Assembly: GCA_004431415.1 (NCBI GenBank)
Contig: QPMI01000436.1
Location: 1-64,000, forward strand
DNA length: 64,000 nt
Direction: 5' to 3'
Source: Cyanophora paradoxa
Taxonomy: Eukaryota; Glaucocystophyceae; Cyanophorales; Cyanophoraceae
Positions 32,340-42,300 of this stretch are shown piece by piece; position 1 is the stretch's first letter, and the number at the start of each line of letters is the position of its first letter. The notes under the pieces were generated by a model. It was not told where the DNA came from and did not search any database. It worked only from the letters and a program-made list of their open reading frames with translations. The translations under genes were made by a program, and so were the position numbers.

Positions 32340-32640
32340 GTAATTGCAAGGGGGGAAGGATTCCCCCTTGCTTCCCGTTCCCTCGCTTCAGCCAAACGAT
32401 TTTCAGCCAAACCAGAAAAAATGAGGCTTATTCGCGATCCGATTGGCTCGGTGGACCGGTCAGCTTTCGACTTTGGAGCGTCAAAGTCGAGCTCGCGAGA
32501 GCGCTAGCTCTCTCGAACTCGCGAAAAGTGGTTTTCGAGGGGAAAATCAACTTCTCTCTCACTCCGGGCTCTCCCTTGCGCGGTTCTGCATGGAACCATG
32601 CACTTCTCCCTAGCTGTCTAATCTAGATTTCCGCTTCCTC
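32340..32640 (-). repeat. Inverted copy of the 10483-10890 repeat
   Basis: Reverse complement carries AGCGAGGGAACGGGAAGCAA, CTCGCGAAAAGTGGTTTTCG (plus-strand view) and CTTCTCCCTAGCTGTCTAAT, in the order expected from the other copy. It is shorter by about 100 bp inside. Confidence 0.7.
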
Positions 32641-32908
32641 GCACTGCGCCGCGTACGCCGCACAGTACCCGTGCCGCCTGGACTACTTTTCACTGCATCA
32701 AGCTTGCACCGCAGCACCGCCTACCGATCGCGAGCACGCGCCGCTGCCCGCAGCAGAGCACGCTGCCCCGCACTCGCATGCCTAGCTGCGCCGCTGATCG
32801 CAGCCGAGCACGCCCGGCCGTCCAGACCGTGCTCTCTTGCTGCGCTCAGCACGCCGCCGAAATCGAGCTTATACCGCAGAACCGCGTGCGCCGCTGCCTG
32901 CAGCCGAG

Positions 32909-32990
32909 CACTGGGCCGGGGTCGTTCTGCCGCGCGCATGTGCGTGCCACTAGGACGTCGACCGTCGGAATCGCGGCCGGGCCACTAGTG
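32909..32990 (+). repeat. Dispersed repeat, copy 3 of 3
   Basis: GCACTGGGCCGGGGTCGTTC through GTGCGTGCCACTAGGAC, then a deletion, then ATCGCGGCCGGGCCACTAGT. Compare 408-525 and 24096-24219. Confidence 0.7.
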
Positions 32991-33059
32991 TAATATATCA
33001 TGATCATGATCAATCACGTGAAGCAGCTGCGGCGCCGCCGGGCTGGCTATAAAAAGCTG

Positions 33060-35515
33060 CTACTCGTCGGCGACGGCGACGAAGCCGAGGGGCACGCCGC
33101 CGCGGGCCTCGGCGCCGGGTTCGCCCCCCCCGAGCCCCGCCAGGATCGCCTCCTGGTCCACCGCGAAGCCGCTGCGTCGGATCCGGAGGAGGCAGGTAAG
33201 CTTCTAAAATGAAGAGCCGCTGCATTTATCATGGCACATTAATATTCAAGATTCCTCGGGCCGCCCCGCCCTCAAAGTTTCATTATAATTACGCCGCCCA
33301 TCATGATCATCGCGTCTCGGACGCAGATCTAGAACCGCTGCATATGCATCGCTAGCCGTCGCAGGGCCGTCCCGCCCTCGAGCTCAAAGCGTCATAATGG
33401 CGCCCATGATCATGATCGCGATCAATATCAACTCAGTGATCGTGAGCGGACCTGCCGGCGGCGAAGGCGAGGTTGGCGCCGTAGAGGGCGTCGTGCAGGC
33501 TCTGGTCCGCCTGCGTCCCGCTGATGCCGTCCGCGCCGTCGTCCCCCGCCGCCGCGATCTGCAATCGGATCGTCAACCGCGCGCGATATCGATTGTAACC
33601 AATTTAGTCTTGTTATAATTACGGCAGGGCCCGTGGGTGAGTCGAATTCCTAGCCCAATATGAATTGAAACCCGACGCTGAGCTAGTCTGAAGTCTCTAT
33701 TAATTTTCCATGATCATGATCAGTTCAATTATAATGATGAGCCGAAGATGGAAGGGGAGGACCTTGACGGTTCGTTAACAAATCGCTTCTTAAAATGTCC
33801 CACTGGACCATGGCAGCTAAGCCATATATATTAGAGCTAGCTAGATTATGGAGTTCAGAGATAGACATAAACATTGAATTCGAAGCTTTAGATTAAAGGA
33901 CGCCGACCTTGACGCGGTAGAGGAGCCTGGAGGGCTCGCCGGGGTGGACGTGGAGGGAGCCCGGCACGTAATGCACCCGCCCCGGCTCCACCTGCCGAGC
34001 GCGAATTTAATTGATATTCATGATCATTTATAATTGCCGGAGCGCGAATTTCAATAGCCAGACACTATTGCCGGACACCGAGCAGGGGCCGGGCTAGATA
34101 TCATGGCAGAACGATCCGGATAATAAAATACGCGTACGTATACGCGTGTATATATAGTATAGGCTCAAAGTAGCCGCTTTATATATATTAGCCGCTCAAA
34201 GTTTGGAGCTTGGCTCAGCGAAATTCGAAATGATTCGGGTTGCGCGGGCGGGCGCCAGCGGGCGCCTGGGCGGCGTGGGCGATGGCGAGGGTCACGAGGC
34301 GCTGGGCGTCCGTGCTCGCCCGCCACGCCGCCAGCGCCTCCCCGGGCCCCGGGCCAGCCCCCTCGCCCGCCGCCAACTGAAGCCCGATCTGCACCGGCGG
34401 CAACACGTATCCGGAGTGAGAAATCGCGATCGAATGACGACGAATTCGAGTTTTTGATATTTATTGATGCAGATATAGATGCGCTTAAGCTTGAAATCAA
34501 CGTTTCGCACCTGGTGCTCTTTCTCGCCAGGAATGGCCCCGTCCGTTCCCGGGAGGACGCACCCCGTCGTGGCAGGGCCCGGAACGCTGCGAAAATGCAT
34601 GCGGACCGGAGCAAATTTCATTCGCGCATGCAATTTTCGCACGATTTCGCGTGCGCGCTGGGCGGGCGACGTCGAAGCTCACCTCGAAGCGATCCCCGGT
34701 TGCGAAATATCGCTCGTGCGGGCCGGCGGGTCGCCACCGACGCTCCAGACGCAGCACGGGTCTGCGCACACACGTCGACGTCCACACGGCGTAAGCGCAG
34801 CACAAGCTTAAGCAAATTATAAGCGCGAAAGTCAAGCGGAATTCGAATCCAAACTTCGAAGCACCGCCAAGCTCCCATCTGCGCCCACAAGCGTCAAGAT
34901 GATTAATATATTGGAGCTTCGAGTTCGAGTCGAGTCTCTATTGAAACGCGCGCCCGTTAGAGTAACCGTCGCGGTCGGAATCGAAGCGGCACAGCCCCGG
35001 AGTCCACTGGAGCCGCCAGAGCTTGAAATCCTCACCTACTCGTAAACGCACATGTACAGCTTAGAGCTCGAGAGCCGGGCCGCCGCGCACGTGCACGCGC
35101 CGCACGTGCGCGAATGGTTTCAGCAAGAGAGAAATCAAACGGGCGGACCGAACGGATTCAGGGCGCCGCCGCCCGCGCGGTTCGCGTGCCCAACGCCCGG
35201 CCAAGCCTGCCCCTCGACGATCACGTTCTCCCCATTCGGGATTCTCGACCGGAATCTGCGCGCGCGCGCCGGCGCCGGCAGCGCAATTATTCGATGATTA
35301 TCGCTGCTCCAAGAGCATCTGATGGCCTAGTTTAATTTGGCCCGGCCAGCGATCTAGAGAGATCTGAGGAGAGCCGGCGCCAGGCCACCGTGCACGTGGC
35401 ATTTGCACGGTCGGCGCGGCGACACGCACTGCGGGATCGCGGCCGCGAGCTGCGCGAGGGCGATGAGGCCGAGGGTGGCAATCGCGACGAACGGGGGCGC
35501 TGGCGGGGAGCGCAT
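33060..35515 (-). CDS. Secreted temptin-domain protein
   Basis: Ten exons join in phase to about 291 residues: 35424-35515, 35149-35255, 34954-35035, 34865-34878, 34683-34761, 34511-34586, 34266-34388, 33908-33991, 33452-33558, 33060-33171. MRSPPAPPFVAIATLGLIAL... is a signal peptide. The temptin-type core is plain once spliced: RIPNGENV, GVGHANRAGGGALNPFG, LCRFDSDRDGYSNGWELGDP, CCVW, DISQPG. The Asp-rich DSDRDGYSNG segment looks like a calcium loop. The downstream half (GEALAAWRASTDAQRL, YVPGSLHVHPGEPSRLLYRV, GVPLGFVAVADE then stop) is not recognised. WELG is encoded by a 14-nt microexon. GC donors follow exons 3 and 7. The last exon is duplicated at 23854-23973. Temptins are secreted, and in algae they sit in adhesive or matrix proteins; the role here is inferred. 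Confidence 0.85.
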
Positions 35516-36347
35516 TGCGGGGCACTGGCAGCTGCGGCGGTGCATGTATACCCGCCCCCCCCCCCCCCCCCCTCGCCCCCCCCCCCCCCGCCCCCCGGGA
35601 CCCCGCGCATGCGCATCCCTCCTCTCCCCTTTCCCCTCCTTCCCCCTCGCCCCCCTCGGCCCCCTCGCACCCTCCCAGTTATAGATCAACTACCCTCAAA
35701 TATTATATAATTAATTAATATTAATCCTTGGGATATCGATCTCTCCGAGGCTCACCCCCTCTCTTCCAGCCCCTCGAGCTCCCCGCGGGACCTGAGGCGG
35801 TACACGTACGTTCGAAATTCACGTGCACAGCTGCAGCCGGGATCCGGAGACGGCCCCTTACGTATACACTCGTGAACTGCCCTCAGGCTGGTCAAGTTTG
35901 TTCTAAGCACAACGAAAGCGGGTTAGCCCTGGCGCTCTGTTTGAAATTGTGAACTCGAGACAGCTTGATCGTGTCACTTCAAATGAATTTCGAAGCCAGC
36001 TTTTCTGCCGGATCCGGATGAACTTTCGGAAAATGCCTGTACGCAGCAGGCGGTCCAAAATCGAAGCCTGATATCGATATCGATGAGGTCAAAAATCGAA
36101 GCCTGATATCGATATCGATGAGGAGCGAATCTCGACACAGATCTAGAGCGATCAAACGAGCGACTGTACAAGCGCCCTTGAAAACGGTCCATCAAGAAGC
36201 CCTGACTGTGAAACGACGACAAGTCCTACGTCTAGAGGAAATCATGAAACGATAAAGAAGATATGCTTCGTTTTCAATATCTGCAAGCTCAAGTACTTGG
36301 CCTATAGATAGCTATAGATCCACGTTTATGCAGGGTCGTGGCCGTGT
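35516..36347. other. Intergenic stretch with simple repeats
   Basis: Poly-C tracts at about 35555-35600, pyrimidine-rich sequence to 35690, an AT-rich block and a tandem duplication at 36057-36123. It must contain the promoter of the temptin gene (start 35515). No gene seen. Confidence 0.5.
36057..36123. repeat. Perfect two-copy tandem repeat
   Basis: Two units of AAAATCGAAGCCTGATATCG plus ATATCGATGAGG, spaced 35 bp apart, identical in all 32 bases. They contain the self-complementary GATATCGATATC. Confidence 0.8.
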
Positions 36348-39300
36348 TCACGCGGCGAGGGTCGGGCTCTCGCGCCCGACGGGCGCGGCGGCCCACTTGC
36401 GCATCGTCGCGAGCAGCGTCTCCTTCAGGATCGGCTTCGTGATCTGCGGGGGGCGGCGCGGGGAGGGGGCATGCTCAGCCGCGCGCAGGGCTTCTTTACG
36501 TGGATCTGGAGCTCATGATCAGAGATAAACGGCTCACGACAAAGTCCATGCCGGCCTTGAGGCACTGGTTGTGGTCCTCGACGGACGCGTGCGCCGTGAG
36601 GCCCACGATCGGCAGCCGCCGCGGCGCGGGGCGCCCCGCCGCCGCCGCCGCCGCCTCCCGCGCCCGCTCCCACGCCCGGATCTCCTCCGTCGCGCTGTAC
36701 CCGTCCTTCCGCGGCATCTATACCCCCCCGGCCCGATCAGCCCCGCCCCGACCCGCCCGCCCCGCCTCGCCTCCGGCCCACCTGGCAGTCCATGAGGACG
36801 AGGGCGTAGGGGCACCTCCCGCCGGCCGAGGCGGCCGCGCCGCCCGCGGCGGCGGCGCCAGAGGCGAAGGCGCGGGTGACGGCCTCGACGCCCTCGACGC
36901 CTGCCCGGGGGGCGGGTCCGGTCAGCGCGGGGCTCAGAGGAGGCGGGGCGGGGGGGCGGGCAGAGCAAGCGGGCAGGCACCGTCCTCGGCGGTGCTGGTG
37001 GCGGCGCCCATGCGCTCCAGCATCGTCTGCGCCACCCGCCGGTTCACCGCGTTGTCCTGCGCATGCGCGCGAGTCGAGTCAGAGGGTGGACGGGAGGGGC
37101 CGGGCCGACGGGGAAGCCGATGGTCGCTCTGTCTAAAATTTGGCCAAGCCAAGTCTGTTTAGAGTCGGCGAAGCTTAAATATTAGCTCTTTTTGAATCTG
37201 TAAGGGCGCGCCTCGACGATGAGGATGTGTAGGCCGGCGAGCTCCTTCCCGGGGGCCCCCGCCCCCGCCGCCCCCGCCGCGCCGCCGCCGCCGACGCCGT
37301 TCCCGTTCGCCTTGCGCCCGTTCGCGCGGGGCGGCGTCCCGGGCGCCGACGCAGACGCCCGGATCGCCTCTGGGGCCGGGGCGCCCGGCGCCGCCGCGCT
37401 CGGCTGCGGCTTCGCCGGGGCCGGCGCCGGGCGGGGTCCAGAATCGGGACCGGGGCCGGGGCCGGGGCCGGGGCCTCTTGCTCGGCGGAGGGCGAGGAGG
37501 CCTGCAGGTACCGGCGGATGGCCTCCGAGGAGCCGGGGCCGCCCGAGGGGCCGTACGAGGCGTCGGCGGCCGCGAGGCGCTCCCGCCGCGGCGACGTCCC
37601 TGTGCTGGAGAGCACCGAGAGGCACGAGCCCGTCGAGCCGCGCCGCCCCGCCCCGCCGGCATCGCCGGCGTCGCCGGCGTCGCTGACGCCGACGCCGCCG
37701 CCGCCCGCTCTGAAGGGGAGGGCATAGCCGCGTGCGTCTTGGGCCGCTGCACGCCGTTCTCCAGCGGCGCCGCGGCGGCGGCCGCCGCCGAGGGCGCGAT
37801 CGAGGGGGCGGGGCCTGCCCGCGGGCGGCCGCGGCGGCGCCCGAGAGCGTGGGCGAGGAGCGGCGGCGCCCGAGGCGCGCGGCGGCCGCCGCCGCGCCGA
37901 TGGTCGCCATTCCGCCGCCGCCGCCGCCGCCGGCGTCAGCGTCGAGGCCGCCCGAGGGGACGCCGCCGCTGGCGCCGCCGCTGCTGCTGCCGGTGCAGTT
38001 GAAGCTCACGACCCGCGGCAGCGTCACCGCCCGCGCGATCGCGGGCGCGCCCCGCCGATGGCCGCCGGCGCCTCCTGCGCTCGCCCGAGCGCGGCGGCGG
38101 CGGCGGCGCCGTCGGCGAGGCCGTCGGCGGCGCGGGCATGCGAGGAGCGCGAGGCGATGCGGGCCATGCCGCTGGCGTACGCGGCCTTGGCGGCCGTCGA
38201 GCGCCGGAAGGCCTCGATGTCGCGCGGCGTCACGCCGTGCCGCGCGTGCAGCGGGCCGCCCCGCGCCCGCGGCGGCGACCGCGAGCCCGTCCCCGCCGAC
38301 GAGCGCGGCGAGGCCCGCCCCGAGCCGCGCCCGGCGAGCCCCGCCGGCGGCGTCGCGCAGTGCGGCGGGGTCGCCGCGCCGCTGGCGCCCGGCGTGCCCG
38401 CCGCCGAGCGCCGCGCGGCCGCCAGGGCGGCGTTGAGGGGCGGGGCGGAGGGGGCGGCGAGGGGCGAGTCGCGGCCGAAGCCGAGGCCGGCGCTGGAGCC
38501 CGAGAGGCGGCGCTCGAAGGGGGAGAACGCGGCGAGGGCCCCGCCCTCGTCCTCGAGCTCCAGCTGCCGGCGCGCCGCCTCCATCAGGATGCCCACCGCG
38601 GCCCCCGCACCCGACAGCGCCGCCGCCGGCGCCGGCGCCGGCGCCGCCGCGTTGCTGCCCCGGCGCGAGCGGGCCGCGTCGGGGCGGGCGCCGCCGCCGC
38701 CGCCTCCTCCGCCTCGGCCGAGGCTGTTGAGGCTCCTGGGGCCACCACGCCCTCGCCCCCGCCCCGCCCCTCCCCCTCCTCCCCCTCCTCCTCCTCCTCG
38801 TCCTCCGCGTCCTCCGTCTGCTCCGCGCTCCGCTCCCCCTCCTCGTCCTCCTCGGCGATGCCGGCGGCGCGGCCGCTGCAGCGGAGCAGCGCCTTGACGA
38901 GCTTGCCCATCGTGACGGGCTTGTGGAGGACGAGGGACGAGGCCCCGCGGGGCGCCCGCCCTGACCCGCCGCCGCTCCCGTCGCCCGACCCGGCCCCCGT
39001 GAACTGGGGCGGCTCCAGCACGCAGACGTAGATCGGCGGGCGCGCCGCGGCCCCAGAAGCAGAAGAAGAGGACTGAGGCTGAGGCGGAGCGGCGGCGGCC
39101 TCCAGGGCGGCCTGCAGCTTCTCCTCGTAGTCCAGCGCGAGCCGGTCCGCAAAGATGACGCCGTACGCCGCCCCGGCCTCGCCCTCGCCCTCGGGCCCGG
39201 CGGCGGCCCCGGCGGCCTCGCCGCCTCGCTTCAGGGCCTGGGCGAAGCAGGCAACGGCGGCCGCGAAATCCTCGCAGACGGCCGAGGAGGAGGCGACGCC

Positions 39301-42300
39301 CAGCGAGGCCAGGAACGACGAGAGGAGCGCCCCGACCTGAGGGCGAGGCTAACGTTAGAGACGAAGAGGAGGGGGTAGGTAGGTAGGTAGGCAGGTAGGA
39401 AGGGGTCACCTGCTCGCGGGGGTGGAGGGCGAGGGTCGCGCAGCCGGCGACCTCGCCGGGGGGCCCCGCGCCGCCGGCGCCGCGGACGCGCAGGCGCGGC
39501 ACAAGCGGCCCCGGCGGCCGCACCGCGACCTAAGGAGGGGTCAGATCAGATCATTTCGGATCGGATCGGATCAGATGGGATCTGATCTGAGCGGACCTCG
39601 CAGGTCTCGGCGGGGGTGAGGAGGCCGACGCGCGCCGTGAAAAAGAAGGCCGAGCCTTGCCCTGCGGGGCGGACCACGTCAGCGACCCGCCGCCACCTGT
39701 ACCCCCCTCTGCCTGTACCCCCCGCGCACCGTAGGTGGACTCGACGCCAATGGAGCCCGACATGAGCCCCGCGAGCTCCTTCGAGATCGCCAGCTGCGCG
39801 GCGGGCGGGCGGGGGTACAGGTGAGGCCGGCGGGCGGGGGGGGGGTACAGGAGAGCGAGGAGCGAGCGCACGCCGAGGCCGGTGCCTGCGAAGCGCCGCG
39901 TGGAGCTCGTGTCCACCTGCGAGAACCTGTACCCCGCGCCCGCCCCGGCGTCAGGCAGGCTGGCTGGCGCCGGGGGCGGTGCGGTGCGGGGGGCGGAGGC
40001 CGCCGCACCGCTGGAAGAGCTTGGCCTTCTCGTCGTCGCGGATGCCCAGGCCGCTGTCCCGGACCTGCATGCGCGCCACGTTTAGTGACGTCTCTTCTTC
40101 TTGCTCTTCCTTTCTACTGCTCGGCCCGCGCACGCACCTCGAAGCGGAGGGTGACGTACTCGCGCTCGGCGGCGCCGCCGAGCGAGGGGCGGCCGCGCGG
40201 GGCCGGCGTCCCCGGGATGGAGGCCGAGGAGGAGGTGCCGGCGGTGCACCCCGAGCCCGCGCCGGGTCCCTCGACGAGGGAGACGGTGAGGGCGACGAAC
40301 CCCTCCCGCGTGAACTTCACCCCGTTCGCTGCGCCGAGCGGGGTCAAGGGCGGGAGGCGGGGCGGGGCGGGGTGGGGCGGGGCGGGGGGGGGGGGGGGGG
40401 GGGGAAGGGGGGGAGGGGGGGGAAAGGGGGGGGGAGCGGGGCGCGGAGAAGAAGTTGAGGAGGATCGAATAAAAGTTCGGGATCGACGAAAAGTTCGGGA
40501 TCGACGGAAAGCTCGGGATCGACGGAAAGCTCGGGATCGGCGCACAGAGGAAGTTGAGGAGGATCTGGCCGAGGCGCTTGCAGTCGGCGTAGACGAACTG
40601 CGGGCACTCCCGCGCCGCCAGCGAGAGCAGGTCCAGCCCCTTGTTCCCCGCCTGCATCCCGGGCGGTGAGGCCGCGCCCTCCCTCCAACCCCAACCCTCC
40701 CTCCCTCTCCCGCCGCCCCGCCGGGGGCGGTGAGGTGGGGCCGCCCCCCTCCCCCCTCCCCCTCCCTCCCTCCTCCCCCTCCCCTCCCCCCCCCCTCCTC
40801 TAATCCTCCCTCCCTCCTCTAATTTTCTTCTCCCCCTCCCCCTCCAATCTGACCTGCATGACGACGCAGTCGAGGACGGACTCCAGCATGCTGTCCAGGC
40901 AGAAGACCTCGGGCTGGAGCTCGAGCTTGCCGGCCTCGATCTTGGAGAAGTCGAGCACGTCGTTCACGATCGCCATCAGGCTCGTCCCTGGGGGGGTGGG
41001 GGGGAGAGTCAGATCGGATCTGATCCGATCCGATCCAGGGAGAGGTCGAGCTTCCGCGCTTAGATCTCCCGCCCCGCGCCCCATCTCTCTCTCGCGCGCG
41101 CACCGCAGGAGTGAATGATGGCGCCGTACTCGCGCTGGTCGGTCTCGAGCTCCGTCTCGAGCAGCAGCTGCGACATCCCGATGATCCCGTTCAGCGGCTG
41201 CGCGAAGCGGAGGAGAGGTCAGCGGGCGTCGAAAAGGCGGGGCGAGGCGGGGCGCACCGTGCGGATCTCTGCGGTGCGCAAAAGCAGAGCGGGGCGGGTC
41301 ATCAGCGACGTCAGCGGAACGCGGGCGCGGGCGCAAAGAATCCTCGGACCGTGCGAGATGTTCGCGAGCTGCGCGGGGCAGGCGGGCGTGAGAACGGCCG
41401 TCGAGAACACAGAGCGACGCTGGGCGGGGCGGGGCGGGGCGGACGAAGGAGCGCTTGGCGGCGTTGGAGGCCTGCGCCTCCCGCATCGAAGCCTGCACCG
41501 CCGCCTCCTGCTCCTTCATCCGCGTCCTGCGGGCGGCGTCAGGAAGGAGGGAGGGGGGAGGAGGGAGGGAGGGGGGGCGCACAGGTCGCGGACGATGCCC
41601 GTGAACATGCGGCGGCCCCCGAGCTGCGGGCCCCGTCAGAAACAAGAAAGCAGACGGGAAGCATGAGACGCTTCGAATTCAAGCTGAAAATGCTTCAAGC
41701 TTTGCGATGCTTCGAGCTCAAAGATACTTCAAGCTTTAGACTCTAAGCTTTAAGATGCTCTAAGCTCCTGCCGCGGACCTTGAACTCGTTCAAGGCTATC
41801 TCGACGCTTTAGGTGCTTTAGGCTTTAGGCTGCTAAGATGCTTTAGGCTTAGGCTGCTAAGAAAGCAAGCTTTCAGCTTGGGCTTCTTAAGCTTAACGGA
41901 CCTTGAACTCGTTCATGGCGATCTCGACGGGGAACTCGGAGCCGTCGGCGCGGCGGCCCGCCGTCTCGCGCGCCCGCCCCGCAAGCTCCTCGAGGGCGCG
42001 CCCCGCGAGGCCCGGGAGGAAGGCGGCGAGGGGCCGCCCCAGGATCGCCCCGATGCCCGCCCCGAACATACGCTCCGCCGCCGCGTTCGCCTGCGGAGCG
42101 AGGGGCGAGGGGCGAGGGGCGAGGGGCGTCGGCCGAGGACGAGGACGGGGCGCAGAGAGGCGGGGCGGGGCGGCGCCGGCTCGAGAAACCAGCCAGCCAG
42201 CCAGCTACTGCTAGTAGGAAGCCCCTGGCCCGCCCTCTCCGTCGCTTCGCTTCGGTCGCACCTGGGAGACGGCGCCGGAGGCGTCGGCGGTGATGATGCA

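Larger units (their letters stand above)
32006..33059. other. Intergenic region with two dispersed repeats
   Basis: Holds a tandem near-duplication AACCCGAACTTCGGAAGATC at about 32100-32190, the inverted copy of the 10483-10890 repeat (32340-32640), and copy 3 of the short repeat (32909-32990). Open frames at 32671-32993 are in GC-rich simple sequence with no family features. No gene supported. Confidence 0.5.

Noticed and set aside
32671-32993. Open frames of about 100 codons on both strands
   Set aside because: They lie in GC-rich imperfect repeats (GCCGAGCACGC-type units) and include the dispersed repeat copy; no protein features.
37182-39152. 656-codon open frame on the minus strand
   Set aside because: Only its last part (LHILIVE) is in the true frame of the kinase gene. 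The 5' part is a wrong frame of the degenerate receiver and linker exons.
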